Assembly (NCBI RefSeq): GCF_000332645.1
Contig: NZ_AMXN01000002.1
Coordinates: forward strand, 248,001-312,000
Source: Bacillus inaquosorum KCTC 13429
GTDB lineage: Bacteria; Bacillota; Bacilli; Bacillales; Bacillaceae
Direction: 5' to 3'
DNA length: 64,000 bases
Part shown: positions 7,589 through 17,427 of the stretch, one piece after another
Position numbering within the stretch: position 1 is the stretch's first letter
Layout: each line of letters starts with the position of its first letter
Translations under genes and position numbers: made by a program
The notes under the pieces: model-generated
Seen by the model: the letters and a program-made list of their open reading frames with translations, nothing else
Database searches by the model: none
Told to the model about the DNA's origin: nothing

Positions 7589-8005
7589 ATATTTTCAACC
7601 TACAATATTTTAAAGATACTACATTACATTTAAAAATAATCCAAAACAGTTTTCTAACTATATTTGAACTTTTTCTCAAACGTCAATAGAATGCGTCCAT
7701 TTTAATAGGTGCGTCAAGAGAGTAAAATTAATCAATTCTTAAGGGCTTTTAGACTTGCAATAAGCCACTGAATGATAGTGTAGTTATGCATACCCTAGAA
7801 AAAAAGTTTTAGCAAAAAAAAGATACCAAAATAGATTGGTATCTTTTTCAATTAATTCGAGCCCTTCATTAAATGAAAGTATATCTTCAGTTAAAAAATC
7901 CTGAATTTCAAGCATTTTAGGTCATGCATTACACTCATTTGCATCATTTTATATCTATATTGGACACAAAATGAGCACTGTTTTAGCCTAATAACAAACC
8001 TCAAC
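7589..8005. other. Intergenic stretch with a terminator
   Basis: Apart from a hairpin AAAAAGATACCAA (7817-7829) / TTGGTATCTTTTT (7836-7848), a likely intrinsic terminator readable on both strands, I see nothing coding in this stretch. Confidence 0.5.
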
Positions 8006-8155
8006 TTATTTGGAATTGATGTCTTTGTTAAGGAATTCTTTTAGAACTTGAATCAATTCCTCCTGTTGCTTTATATTTTTGCGGCCATTTCGATTAATTG
8101 CCGCAAGTTCACAGACAATTCCGGCTGAAATGAAAAACAATAAACCTTCAAGCAT
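8006..8155 (-). CDS. Small membrane protein, 49 aa
   Basis: An ATG at 8155 follows a well-placed GGAGGATAAGGT. The product starts MLEGLLFFISAGIVCELAAI, one membrane helix, followed by a basic, glutamine-rich helix (NRNGRKNIKQQEELIQVLKE). It lies 18 bases after the DMT exporter gene on the same strand, so it is probably the last gene of that transcript. Such short single-helix proteins often accompany transporters; no family is recognised. Confidence 0.55.
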   Translation of the reverse strand: MLEGLLFFISAGIVCELAAINRNGRKNIKQQEELIQVLKEFLNKDINSK

Positions 8156-8172
8156 ACCTTATCCTCCAACGT

Positions 8173-9138
8173 CTAAGAGATAGTCAGATGTGTTTGTTCA
8201 TTTTTTAAAACCTGCTTATAACTTTCTTTACGCTGATATATGTTATTTAGAATAAGTGCAGTAATTACAAACAGTGTTCCTATTACATCAAAAGTAGTTA
8301 TTTTATATCCTTGTATCATCATGATTAACAATGTAGTAATGGGGACAAAGTTAATAAATAAAATCCCATTAATGGGTGATAAGATTTTAATACCATAGTT
8401 CCAACTAAGGAGGGCTATGATACCTGGTAAAGTAATCATAAATAAAAAATCATACTTAATTTCTGCAATCACTTCTATACTCGGTATAGACACATATCCT
8501 TGCGCGGTAAGTATAGCTGTAATGACTCCTGTTATAGCTGTACCGAATAAACATGTCAAAGTTGAATAGCGAAGTGTAGACCATTCTCGAAATATCTGTC
8601 CTCCCATTGTGTAGACTACCCACCCTAAAACACCAATCAATATAAAAGTTAATGGGAATAGATTATCTCCCAATGAAAAAAAGAAGTTCATATTACCTTT
8701 CGTAATAACGAACGAAGCTCCAAAAAAGGCAATCAACATACTTATAATTGTATATTTTTTGGGTTTCACATGTTTATATCCCCATAGAATAACAATTGAA
8801 AGCATCGGCATGAGTGCCTCCGCAATAGACGCAGTCATAATTCCAGACTTCCCCATCAACCTTTGACCTAAAAAAATAAGAACGTTGTATATCGTAAACG
8901 CCATCACCCCAAATAAAATGAGCAATTTTGCTTTACCCTCTAAACGAAATGATTTCTTCCCTTCCCTCGCCAATAATAAAAACACTAAGATAACTGCTAC
9001 CACACCGTAGCGAATAAATGAAAAATAAAATGGATCAACATATTCTAATGCATGATCTGCAACTGGAAACATTGCGCCCCAAGACATACTTGCTACTAAA
9101 CATGTGAGGACACCAATGAATAATTGACCTTTTTTCAT
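8173..9138 (-). CDS. DMT/EamA-family exporter
   Basis: The 321-residue protein has about ten hydrophobic segments in two EamA repeats, the usual plan of drug/metabolite exporters. The ATG at 9138 is chosen because AAGGAGGGG lies just upstream; a longer frame to 9198 overlaps the promoter. It is divergent from a LysR gene across a 125-bp region containing a dyad, so it is probably controlled by that regulator. The substrate cannot be told from sequence; relatives export amino acids, nucleosides or metabolites. Confidence 0.8.
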   Translation of the reverse strand: MKKGQLFIGVLTCLVASMSWGAMFPVADHALEYVDPFYFSFIRYGVVAVILVFLLLAREGKKSFRLEGKAKLLILFGVMAFTIYNVLIFLGQRLMGKSGIMTASIAEALMPMLSIVILWGYKHVKPKKYTIISMLIAFFGASFVITKGNMNFFFSLGDNLFPLTFILIGVLGWVVYTMGGQIFREWSTLRYSTLTCLFGTAITGVITAILTAQGYVSIPSIEVIAEIKYDFLFMITLPGIIALLSWNYGIKILSPINGILFINFVPITTLLIMMIQGYKITTFDVIGTLFVITALILNNIYQRKESYKQVLKNEQTHLTIS

Positions 9139-9211
9139 TGAATTCCCCTCCTTTTCTTTATCATTACAATGAGAATTATAAAAAGAAGAATACATCATGT
9201 AAAATGAACAA

Positions 9212-9232
9212 AAATGATGAAAAACATCATTT
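9212..9232. promoter_or_regulatory. Dyad in the DMT/LysR divergent promoter region
   Basis: AAATGATG (9212-9219) and CATCATTT (9225-9232) form a perfect 8-bp inverted repeat with a five-base gap, placed between the divergent exporter and LysR genes. LysR-type regulators bind such dyads in shared promoter regions, so this is a candidate operator. Confidence 0.5.
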
Positions 9233-9263
9233 ATAATGATACTTTAATGAAGGAGGGATCTAA

Positions 9264-10130
9264 ATGGAACTGCGAGACTTACAAATTTTCAAAAGCGTTG
9301 CACATCACAAAAGTATAACCGGTGCTGCAAAGGAATTAAGTTATGTACAATCTAATGTAACGGCTCGGATTAAGCAATTAGAGAATGAGCTCAAAACACC
9401 TCTTTTCAATCGCCATAAAAAAGGGGTGTCATTAAGCCCAGAGGGCCGAAAAATGATTGAATACGTTAACAAAATTTTGAAAGATGTTGAAGAAATGAAA
9501 CAAGCCTTTCTTGATAGTGATGTACCATCCGGAATATTAAAAATTGGTACAGTAGAAACAGTAAGGATACTACCGACCATCTTAGCCTCTTATTATAAAA
9601 AGTATCCTAACGTGGATTTATCATTGCAGGCTGGTTTAACAGAGGAACTTATTAAAAAGGTAACAAATCAGGAATTAGACGGGGCTTTTATATCAGGGCC
9701 TATTAAACATTCAATTCTTGAACAATATGATGTCTATACCGAAAAGCTTACACTAGTAACGACTAACAAAACGTTTAATATAGAGGATTTTTTAACAACG
9801 CCCATTCTTGTTTCTAATCGAGGATGCGGGTATCGTTCTAGGTTGGAACATTGGCTTCAGGATGAAGGCTTACTTCCAAACAGAATTTTGGAATTTAACA
9901 TTCTAGAGACAATTTTAAATAGTGTTGCACTCGGTCTTGGCATAACAGTCGTACCGGAATCTGCTGTTAGGCATCTTTCTACCGCAGGTAAGGTTTATTG
10001 TCACCCATTACCTGAGAAATATAGCTGTATCTCAACAGTCTTTATACGGCACAAAGATGCTTACCTGACAAATTCGATGCGCAGCCTACTTAAGACTATT
10101 GTTGAGCATAAAAATATGAGTATGTCTTGA
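9264..10130 (+). CDS. LysR-family regulator (YofA/CzcR-like)
   Basis: The protein has 288 residues, full length for the family. The N-terminal winged helix is clear ([42 protein letters not shown]), followed by a two-lobed effector domain with the usual [16 protein letters not shown] block. The start ATG follows AAGGAGG. It is divergent from the DMT exporter at 8173-9138 and probably activates it in response to an unknown metabolite. Confidence 0.85.
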   Translation: MELRDLQIFKSVAHHKSITGAAKELSYVQSNVTARIKQLENELKTPLFNRHKKGVSLSPEGRKMIEYVNKILKDVEEMKQAFLDSDVPSGILKIGTVETVRILPTILASYYKKYPNVDLSLQAGLTEELIKKVTNQELDGAFISGPIKHSILEQYDVYTEKLTLVTTNKTFNIEDFLTTPILVSNRGCGYRSRLEHWLQDEGLLPNRILEFNILETILNSVALGLGITVVPESAVRHLSTAGKVYCHPLPEKYSCISTVFIRHKDAYLTNSMRSLLKTIVEHKNMSMS

Positions 10131-10346
10131 AGAGATTTTTCCCCTGCTTCTTACATATAAATGAGAAGTCACATCTCTGCTTTCCTTTTAGGACTTATAA
10201 TACAATGTAAAACTTTTAAGCATGCGGATTTCGCACACTATTATCCAAATTTTACACACACAGAAAAAAGAGGAAACTCATGGTCTGCTCCTTCATTTTT
10301 CCATTATTGATTTAAGCTTCTCGATAAAATTTCACAAGTTTTTCAA

Positions 10347-10388
10347 AAAAGCACCATGAAGAAACAGTTGTATCTTCATGGTGCTTTT
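10347..10388 (-). terminator. Intrinsic terminator of the mannanase gene
   Basis: AAAAGCACCATGAAGA (10347-10362) pairs perfectly with 10373-10388 around a ten-base loop. The hairpin ends nine bases past the mannanase stop and also faces the LysR gene, so it may serve both. Confidence 0.8.
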
Positions 10389-10396
10389 AGTTCTAT

Positions 10397-11494
10397 TTAT
10401 TCAACTATTGGTGTAAGTGAACTTCCTTCCCACATTTCTCCCTTATTGAGTGTCCAACTATCATTATAAAAACTAGAACCACCTTTATTAACCGAAGGGC
10501 TGTGAACCTCATCCCAAGTTAGAAAGTAAACGGTTTTCGGATATTTTTGTTTGACTGTATTAAGAAAAGCAGAATAATCCAAATTACCATCTTGTTTTTG
10601 TGTACCGATTTCTGTGAATGCAAATGGCTTATTAAGAGCTGTTAACTCATCATATCCTTGAATTGTAAAATTGTCTGAGAAATACGCATCTAATCCAACA
10701 ATATCAACATATGAAGATCCAGGATAAAAGTCAGTCTTAAAGTCTCGATTGGCGTCCGGTGAGTAAACCCATATCAGGTTGTCCAAACCTCTTGTATCAG
10801 TCATATAATGATAGATTTTTTGATAAAGTTGTTTGTAAAGTGAGAAGCGCTGGCTGTCTTTTTTGTTATATTCGGTTAGTCCCCACCAAAACCATTCTCC
10901 ATTCATTTCATGAAGAGGCCTGAATAGAACAGGAACACCTTCATTTTTCAACTGATCGAGACCATCTGCAACTTTGCTCAGAACAGCCTCTAATCGCTTA
11001 CCCTCTGTAGTTGATGAGTCTAAGATTTTTTCATACTCACTGTTTGAGATATGGGAAGCATTTTTCCCAAAAATACTTGATGCGGGATTAGCTAAATGTA
11101 AGCTAATCTGTGGTATTCCACCACTTTTCCAATATGAGATTAAGTCACTGTTACAACTATAGTCGATCGTCTCAGTAATATCAGAAATATATGGCTTCTC
11201 CAACCATCCACTGGAATAGTCACAACCATAAATTGCGGGTGACTGGCCTGTAGCATTCTTTATTCGGTTGGCTTCTTTCATGGAAAACGAAGCATTTGTG
11301 AATCCGCCGAATGCACCTGACAGTATGCGATTTTCAGATCGGTTTGGCAAATGAGCCAGCCAATTCATCAACTCCTTCGTTGTCGCCTGAGCATTGGGAT
11401 TCACAGGGTTAACTGTATGAGCAGATGCCGTGTGTGAAAAAGCTGAAATGATTAATAAAGAAAGTAATATAAAAACACTAGTTTTTTTAAACAT
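10397..11494 (-). CDS. Secreted GH26 beta-mannanase (GmuG-like)
   Basis: Endo-1,4-beta-mannosidase that cuts mannans and glucomannans outside the cell. A Sec signal peptide (MFKKTSVFILLSLLIISAFS, cleavage near ASA-H) precedes the GH26 barrel. The acid/base Glu196 is in FRPLHEMNG and the nucleophile Glu295 in FAFTEIG. Length (365) and sequence are close to GmuG, which I recall at 362 residues in the gmu operon of B. subtilis. Here the gene stands alone with its own terminator and no sugar-uptake genes, so it is probably an acquired paralogue. Confidence 0.9.
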   Translation of the reverse strand: MFKKTSVFILLSLLIISAFSHTASAHTVNPVNPNAQATTKELMNWLAHLPNRSENRILSGAFGGFTNASFSMKEANRIKNATGQSPAIYGCDYSSGWLEKPYISDITETIDYSCNSDLISYWKSGGIPQISLHLANPASSIFGKNASHISNSEYEKILDSSTTEGKRLEAVLSKVADGLDQLKNEGVPVLFRPLHEMNGEWFWWGLTEYNKKDSQRFSLYKQLYQKIYHYMTDTRGLDNLIWVYSPDANRDFKTDFYPGSSYVDIVGLDAYFSDNFTIQGYDELTALNKPFAFTEIGTQKQDGNLDYSAFLNTVKQKYPKTVYFLTWDEVHSPSVNKGGSSFYNDSWTLNKGEMWEGSSLTPIVE

Positions 11495-12001
11495 TCATAT
11501 TCTCCGTCTTCTTTATTTTTATTATTCTAATCATTAGTTCTCTTAAGAATTTATAAAGCACAGAATCCATTAAGTCATTTACCTTTTTAATCTATCTCTC
11601 CTCTTCTAATTATTAGTTGTTTGGAGTATCATTCCCCTTTCAGTTTTAAATAAGAGAGACCTTTCCTTCGAGATATTTACATTTACCCATCGTGAATCTC
11701 CATTTTTTGGGCATTAATTATATTAAACCGAAAACTACCTTCTTTCATCAGACAGTATTCCTATTTTTGTCATATGCCTAACAGTCTATAAAATAAACTG
11801 TTCCTTTTACATTGGAGACTTTTCCCCTATTTATCTGGTTAAATTATTTACGATATAAAGAGGTGGATGATTTTTACTCTCTTTTTTATCATCACTTCGA
11901 AATTATTTTAAAAAAACAATACTCCCCAATAGCAGCTAACAACTTTTACGACTTGACACCAACATCACGACGACCTTTTTATAGACAGAAACTTTTTTAC
12001 A
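11495..12001. other. Intergenic region upstream of the mannanase gene
   Basis: About 500 bp of AT-rich sequence. The mannanase promoter must be in its left part, but I cannot identify a clear operator or catabolite-response element. Short frames on the plus strand (11812-12024) have no ribosome binding site and no recognisable product. Confidence 0.4.
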
Positions 12002-12943
12002 TTATTCCCCAATCTTCAATATAGATTTTTCACTCTGCATAGAAGGCTCTTTATTTAAAGCCAATATTAAAGTTATACCTATAATACAGAAAGCACCACC
12101 CCATTGAAAAAAACCAAATGGTTCTTTTAGCCAAACGACAGTTGTTACTACTGCTGATAGAGGCTCTAAGCTGCCTAACAGGCTTGTCTCTTTGGGTGAA
12201 AGGCTTTGCAAACTTTTTATAAAGAACCAGAACGCAATCATTGTTCCAAATATTGTAACAAATAAAATATATACATATGCCTCAGCAGTTAAGCTTTTAA
12301 AATCCATTTGCCATGGCGGATGAATAAAACTTAATGCAAAACCGCCAATAATCATAGCCCAACCTACAACAACAAGGGAATCAAATTTATTTAATAAACC
12401 AACGGCATATAAAGTATAAAAAGCTGCCGCGAATCCTGATAAAACTCCCCATACTACTGCAATTTCCGGTACTGAAAGCTGAGAAATGGAACCATTTGTC
12501 AGCAGAAAAAAGCACCCCGCCAGCGCAAGCAATACTGTTATGATATCTTGTTTGGTCAGAACAGTTCTTTTTCGCAAAACCGAGTAGATAATGACGATTA
12601 CTGGGGATAAATATTGTAATAACGTAGCAACAGCAGCATTCCCATGTTGAATGGATGCCATATATGTGTACTGCACAGCAAGCATTCCAAACAACCCAAA
12701 AATAAGAAGCTGACCAGCTGATTCTTTGTTTTTCCAAACCTCAATAACTTGAGACCGATTCTTTCTGAACAATTGGAGCATTAAGAGTAAAATGCCTGCC
12801 GTAAGCAAGCGTATCGTTACAAGCCAATTGACATCAACTTGATCATCTTGAAAAAGTTTTTTTGCTACTGTCCCCCCAATTCCCCAACATGTCGCCCCTG
12901 TTATAACATAAAACAATCCCATTCTTCTTTTAGAAGTATTCAT
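12002..12943 (-). CDS. DMT/EamA-family exporter
   Basis: 313 residues with ten hydrophobic segments and two EamA halves (for example [16 protein letters not shown] at the start and [22 protein letters not shown] in the second half). The ATG at 12943 is chosen for the GAGGAG site just upstream. It is divergent from the AraC gene at 13057, which probably regulates it. Substrate unknown. Confidence 0.8.
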   Translation of the reverse strand: MNTSKRRMGLFYVITGATCWGIGGTVAKKLFQDDQVDVNWLVTIRLLTAGILLLMLQLFRKNRSQVIEVWKNKESAGQLLIFGLFGMLAVQYTYMASIQHGNAAVATLLQYLSPVIVIIYSVLRKRTVLTKQDIITVLLALAGCFFLLTNGSISQLSVPEIAVVWGVLSGFAAAFYTLYAVGLLNKFDSLVVVGWAMIIGGFALSFIHPPWQMDFKSLTAEAYVYILFVTIFGTMIAFWFFIKSLQSLSPKETSLLGSLEPLSAVVTTVVWLKEPFGFFQWGGAFCIIGITLILALNKEPSMQSEKSILKIGE

Positions 12944-13056
12944 ACATGACTCCTCACTAATAAATATAATAATAGTGTTATAATAAGTGCAGATTCTCAT
13001 AAAAAATACTCAAATCGAATGAAAAAATATAAATATATTGAGGTGAGAATGTCCAA

Positions 13057-13941
13057 ATGAAAAGTTTTATGATTGATCAAAACTTAAAAGAATTAACAGA
13101 GCACCGAACGGTAGAATTACCAGTTGCATGTTACGAGACAAGAATCAATCAAAATATAAATGGCTATATTCCGCTTCATTGGCATGATGAAATTCAATTT
13201 GTTTTGATACGAAAAGGGGAAGCTGTCTTTCAAATAAATGAAGAAAAAATAGTGGTTCCAGAAGGGGATGGATTATTTATCAACAGTGGCTGCCTGCACA
13301 TGGCAGAAGAAAAGGATGGCTCAGATTGTACGTATATTTGCTTAAATGTTTCACCCCATTTCGTGTTATCTCAAGAACTGTTTTCAAGCTATGTTCAGCC
13401 CTATATTTTTTCAACCAATTTATCCTATTTATTTTTGGATAGAAATCAGCATTGGGCAAAAAACATTCTAAAAGCTGTAAAAACAATAAATCAATTGGTT
13501 CAACAAAAGAAATCGCTTTATGAAATTGACATTACCATGCAATTAACTTTGATGTGGAAAAATTTGATTTTTAATGGTTTTCAATTAGAGTATGATCAAT
13601 CTGAAATGATAAAAAGTCATCGAATGAAACAAATGTTAAACTGGATACATCTCCATTATGCTGAAAAAATTACATTAGAGGACATTGCAAAAGCTGGCCA
13701 ATTGAGCCGATCTGAGTGCTGCCGTTATTTTAAACGAATGCTGAATAAGACGCCGTTACGTTATGTACTGGATTACAGAATCCAAAAAAGCTTATTGTTA
13801 CTGCAACACCCGGAAACCAATGTTACAGAAGTGTCTTATCAAGTTGGATTTAACAGTACCAGTTATTTCATAAGTAAATTTCAACAAGCTATGAATATGA
13901 CACCATTCTCATACAAAAAAATTCATATGGGAATTAATTGA
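13057..13941 (+). CDS. AraC-family regulator with cupin sensor domain
   Basis: The N-terminal half is a cupin (IPLHWHDEIQFVLIRKGEA with metal-type histidines). The C-terminal third carries the two AraC helix-turn-helix motifs (ITLEDIAKAGQLSRSECCRYFK and VTEVSYQVGFNSTSYFISKFQ). It is divergent from the DMT exporter at 12002-12943, the usual layout for a local activator of an exporter gene. Confidence 0.85.
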   Translation: MKSFMIDQNLKELTEHRTVELPVACYETRINQNINGYIPLHWHDEIQFVLIRKGEAVFQINEEKIVVPEGDGLFINSGCLHMAEEKDGSDCTYICLNVSPHFVLSQELFSSYVQPYIFSTNLSYLFLDRNQHWAKNILKAVKTINQLVQQKKSLYEIDITMQLTLMWKNLIFNGFQLEYDQSEMIKSHRMKQMLNWIHLHYAEKITLEDIAKAGQLSRSECCRYFKRMLNKTPLRYVLDYRIQKSLLLLQHPETNVTEVSYQVGFNSTSYFISKFQQAMNMTPFSYKKIHMGIN

Positions 13942-14195
13942 TACGGTTATTTTACGATTTGAAATAAAGTCCTTGTTTAAGGTGCTCCCTTCTAATTTTT
14001 TAATAAGCTGTTCAACTAGCCATTGGTGTCAAGTTCGTATAGCTACACATACCTGAAAGTCCAAGAGGATCTCGGCATAGAATGATTTGTTCCCCATTGC
14101 TGTAATGTAATTTCGTTTTTGAATTGGATGTCAATGGGGAAGCACCAACAAAACGCGAATTTCGTACGCTAAAGCAAAATTTCATTTCATAAAGA

Positions 14196-14234
14196 AAAAA
14201 CCGATGTTCCTATATGTGCGGGACATCGGTTTTT
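14196..14234 (+). terminator. Intrinsic terminator
   Basis: AAAAACCGATGTTCC (14196-14210) pairs with 14220-14234 with one wobble pair and is followed by T-rich sequence. It lies 250 bp after the AraC gene. The stretch between them contains no gene that I can support. Confidence 0.75.
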
Positions 14235-14360
14235 GTTCGTATCCTTTTACTTAGTTATTAAATTTTGACATAAAACTTAGAGTGCTACATTTTTCAAAAA
14301 GTAATAAAATTACCTATACTAACTAGAAAAGGGTTCATACTATACATTTTAAAATATCAA

Positions 14361-15353
14361 TTAAGCACTAATATTTGGGTTATGCGCTGTTTCACCTTTA
14401 TGGGAAACATAACTATGTGCTATCATTCCTAGCATTATTACAAACATACCACACCATGATAAAATAGAAGGAAATGAAGAATGTAATAAAATTAGTTCTC
14501 CGATAACGGCAAAAAGTACCTCCATGGATTGTGTTGCTTCAACAGTTGCAAGTTTCTGCATATCTCCTTTAACCATATCAGTCGCTTTAAAAAATAAGAT
14601 AGTTGCAATTACACCCGAACAAATAGCAACTAAAATAGATTGCATAGTTTGCTCTTTACTAGGCAATCCTTCTGTAAAAAGACCATACAGGGATAGTAAA
14701 AACCAAAATGGTAAGCTAGCTAATGTCATTCCAAGGACACGTTGATAAGCATCTAGACGATTTCCACAAACCTCCATCATCTTACGATTCCCGAGCGGGT
14801 AAGCGAAAGATGCTACAATAACAGGGATAATACCTAACAAAATATCTTTTACAGCAAGCGATTTTGCTTGTTCCATTTGCATAAAGAAAATACCAAGAAG
14901 AATAATTAATGACATCCCCATACCTTTCATTGGGATTTTTCCTCTTTTCTTAAGAATTCCATCTGGTGTTTCAATGGTTTGAATAAAAAGAGGAGCTAAC
15001 AAAGATCCTGATATAATAGTAATTTGCCATGTCCCAGCAATTATCCATCCTGGTGCATGTACAGCGGCAAAGCATAATGGAGCGTAAAATAGACCAAAAC
15101 CTACGAAACTCCATAAAAACCATGCTCTTAAATTCTCTCTCATAACTTGTAATAATACTTTTAATTTTTTCCTACTCATAACAAGAAGTAAAAGAAATGG
15201 AAGCATGAAAACAAATCGTAATGAGGCACTCCATATCCAGCTACCACCTGATAATTCCATTGCTCGATTCAATATAAATGTGAAAGCAAAAAAGAAAGCA
15301 GCACATATACCTAAAAAAATAGGGCGCAAATTTCTCACCTCAATCTGTCTCAT
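14361..15353 (-). CDS. Multidrug-resistance-type DMT exporter (EmrE/PF13536-like)
   Basis: 330 residues, about ten membrane segments, distinct from the EamA proteins nearby and matching the longer 'multidrug resistance efflux transporter' family (FAFTFILNRAMELSGGSWIWSASLRF near the start in two blocks). Its start overlaps the end of the GntR gene by 14 bases, so the two genes form one operon and are probably co-regulated by the GntR protein. Substrate unknown. Confidence 0.8.
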   Translation of the reverse strand: MRQIEVRNLRPIFLGICAAFFFAFTFILNRAMELSGGSWIWSASLRFVFMLPFLLLLVMSRKKLKVLLQVMRENLRAWFLWSFVGFGLFYAPLCFAAVHAPGWIIAGTWQITIISGSLLAPLFIQTIETPDGILKKRGKIPMKGMGMSLIILLGIFFMQMEQAKSLAVKDILLGIIPVIVASFAYPLGNRKMMEVCGNRLDAYQRVLGMTLASLPFWFLLSLYGLFTEGLPSKEQTMQSILVAICSGVIATILFFKATDMVKGDMQKLATVEATQSMEVLFAVIGELILLHSSFPSILSWCGMFVIMLGMIAHSYVSHKGETAHNPNISA

Positions 15354-15999
15354 AAGTCAGTAATTCCCCCAGACTTAACCAGTTTTGTTCTACAAGATGT
15401 GCTGTTGTTTCTTTATCTTTATTTTTGCATGCTTCTATAATGTGCTGATGTTGTTCTACTGATTTCAAACCATTTATAGAAGTGAACTGAGAAATTTCAA
15501 GGCGTTGAATCTTAGATATACTTCGTTCTAGCGCGCGAATGATTTCAGGATTTCCCGCCACATCTAGAAAAACATTATGGAATAACTCATCGGCTTCAAT
15601 TGCTTTTATAATATCTTTTTTCTCAATAGATAGTAGTAAGGCTTTATTACTGAACTCTAATTCTTGAATATCTGCCTCTTTGAGTAATGGTACTGCTAAA
15701 CGAGCTGCTAATGAATGTAAAGCTGCTACCACAGTAAATGCGTGTTTTGCCTCCTCAAGATTTAATGGTGCAACGCGAGTCACTGAACCAGGAATAGATT
15801 CAACCAGTCCTTCATCTTCAAGACGTTTTAGAGCCTCTCTAACCGGAGTACGGCTAATTCCGAATTCTTCTGCTAACTCTTTGTCATTTAAGCGTTGCTC
15901 CGGTTGCAGCTCTAATGTAACAATTGCTTTTTTCAAAGTTAGATATACTTCATCTCTTAATGACGTACGTTTAATGGGTTTAATAATATCTTTTTTCAT
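15340..15999 (-). CDS. GntR-family regulator, FCD (FadR) subfamily
   Basis: 219 residues: N-terminal winged helix (TSLRDEVYLTLKKAIVTLEL, then GISRTPVREALKRLEDEGLV) and a C-terminal all-helical FCD domain with the metal-site type residues D and H (EADELFHNVFL). The ATG has no ribosome binding site, and the predicted transcription start coincides with it, so the mRNA may be leaderless. A dyad overlaps this promoter, implying autorepression of the regulator/exporter operon. Confidence 0.85.
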   Translation of the reverse strand: MKKDIIKPIKRTSLRDEVYLTLKKAIVTLELQPEQRLNDKELAEEFGISRTPVREALKRLEDEGLVESIPGSVTRVAPLNLEEAKHAFTVVAALHSLAARLAVPLLKEADIQELEFSNKALLLSIEKKDIIKAIEADELFHNVFLDVAGNPEIIRALERSISKIQRLEISQFTSINGLKSVEQHQHIIEACKNKDKETTAHLVEQNWLSLGELLTYETD

Positions 16000-16001
16000 A
16001 A

Positions 16002-16034
16002 AACCAATATATCGGATATTGGTTTAATGGTCAA
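16002..16034 (-). promoter_or_regulatory. Promoter and GntR operator, predicted leaderless start
   Basis: On the minus strand TTGACC (16029-16034), a 17-base spacer and TATATT (16006-16011) form a good sigma-A promoter. Only six bases separate the -10 box from the ATG at 15999. The inverted repeat AACCAATAT (16002-16010) / ATATTGGTT (16016-16024) covers the -10 region and fits a FadR-type operator. Confidence 0.6.
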
Positions 16035-16136
16035 CTGTAATTTTTCAATAAAATACATTCAATTAGCAAGTTCTAAAAACGACTGTTTATGGTACTTGGT
16101 TATTTTAAACAAAAGCACTAAAAACTCATCCATTTT

Positions 16137-16223
16137 AAGTACCAAAACCCCGCTGCAATGTTGGCGATGGGAACTAACATTGGTCTAACTAAAATGGCTG
16201 ATGCTACTCCTGGTATCTCCTAC
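16137..16223 (+). pseudogene. Tn3-family transposase fragment
   Basis: A 29-codon stretch encodes AAMLAMGTNIGLTKMADATP, which matches the conserved 'NxGLTKMAE' block preceding the C-terminal catalytic part of Tn3-family TnpA proteins. The frame continues only as unrelated sequence to a stop. It is a small relic of a Tn3 transposon in the accessory block between the two spoIIIC copies. Confidence 0.55.
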
Positions 16224-16425
16224 GAAAATAAGAGATATACCATATATCCAAATTTGTTGTTTTCTAATTATTCTCTAATTATCTTCATATTGATAATCTT
16301 GCCTCGTTAATTCTTAAGGAAACTTTGTTCTTTTTCTATCCCTGAAACCCCTAGTTAACTACTTCTTACTTGAAATTGGTGCGATGTCATGGATACCATA
16401 TAAGGGTATATAACTCTAAAGAAAA

Positions 16426-16466
16426 AACAAAGAAGATACAAAGTATCGTTTTGTATCTTCTTTGTT
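16426..16466. terminator. Strong hairpin, probable bidirectional terminator
   Basis: AACAAAGAAGATACA (16426-16440) pairs perfectly over 15 bp with 16452-16466 around an 11-base loop. It lies about 170 bp past the end of the yrdA gene, in a stretch (16224-16637) with no other feature. Confidence 0.6.
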
Positions 16467-16637
16467 AGTTCGAGTCTCTTTAAAGTTGAGGTATATTTCC
16501 AGTTACAAAAGCCTGTTATTTCAAGAATTTGAAGTGTTTCGAATAAAAATTAATCAAAATGATGTTAATAACAGTAATAAACGAACAAAAGGAAAGAACA
16601 TGTTGTAATGGCTTAACTTCTTTATAAAAAAGTTTGA

Positions 16638-17141
16638 TTACATTTTCGGGGCTTCCAAACCGAATTTTGTCCATTCCTCTTTTGCTGGACCATAAATACC
16701 TGGAACAGTTAAACCTGCTTGTCTCATAAGAACAGTCATTTGTCCTCGGTGGTGATTTTGATGTTGAATTAAAAACATCAAAAGTGAACCATTTGGCAAT
16801 TGTTGACCAATAAAGTTGATACGTTCTTGAAGTGTATGGTCAGTCCACTGGTCTTTTAACGCCTGTACAAATGCATTACTTGCTTGATGATAGCTGTCAG
16901 CTATAAACTGAGCTGAAGAAGGAACAGGATAATCTTCAGCTGGAGCGTGAAACGTTAAGTTTGTGTTTGAGGTAATGATGCGAATAGCAGCAACAGTATG
17001 CCAAGCTATACGGCCTAAAGTCCAATTTTGTGAAGTTATTTCTTGTTTAAGCGATTCATCAGTTAGACTATTTAGTAGTTTTTGTGTAGCATCGGCTTCG
17101 AACTCCCAAGATTTTAAAAAATGGTCTAAGGTTTGAAACAC
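16638..17141 (-). CDS. yrdA: DinB-family protein YrdA
   Basis: 167 residues forming the DinB four-helix fold, with the putative metal-ligand histidines in GRIAWHTVAA and QHQNHHRGQM. DinB proteins are metal-binding helical bundles related to thiol-dependent transferases; the role of YrdA is not known. Sequence and length fit what I recall of YrdA from B. subtilis 168. The ATG follows AAGGAGG, and the gene stands alone. Confidence 0.75.
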   Translation of the reverse strand: MFQTLDHFLKSWEFEADATQKLLNSLTDESLKQEITSQNWTLGRIAWHTVAAIRIITSNTNLTFHAPAEDYPVPSSAQFIADSYHQASNAFVQALKDQWTDHTLQERINFIGQQLPNGSLLMFLIQHQNHHRGQMTVLMRQAGLTVPGIYGPAKEEWTKFGLEAPKM

Positions 17142-17427
17142 AAAAATCCTCCTTATAAATTTTTTGTTTTTCTATGAACCTATAATTCAATTATAGTGCC
17201 CCGTTTAGTTAAAAAGAACATACTTTAGACAAAAATTATCTAAGGAAAAAAGGCATCACGACATTCTTATAAAGTCATGGATTTATTTTAAACATCACAT
17301 CTTTTTTACAAACATGGTGACTATCCAGTGGATTAATCGCTGAAAGTCTCCATACTCACTCCAACATGCATATAAACCCGTAAATGTATATTATCCTTTG
17401 CAGAATAAGAAATAAGGAGAGTGTAGT

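Noticed and set aside
11812-12024. Plus-strand frame of 70 codons upstream of the mannanase
   Set aside because: No ribosome binding site, no recognisable motif, and it runs into the opposing exporter gene.
14027-14185. Minus-strand frame of about 50 codons between the AraC and exporter genes
   Set aside because: It has a start and stop but no ribosome site; the sequence reads as possible protein but matches nothing I know, so it is not listed as a gene.
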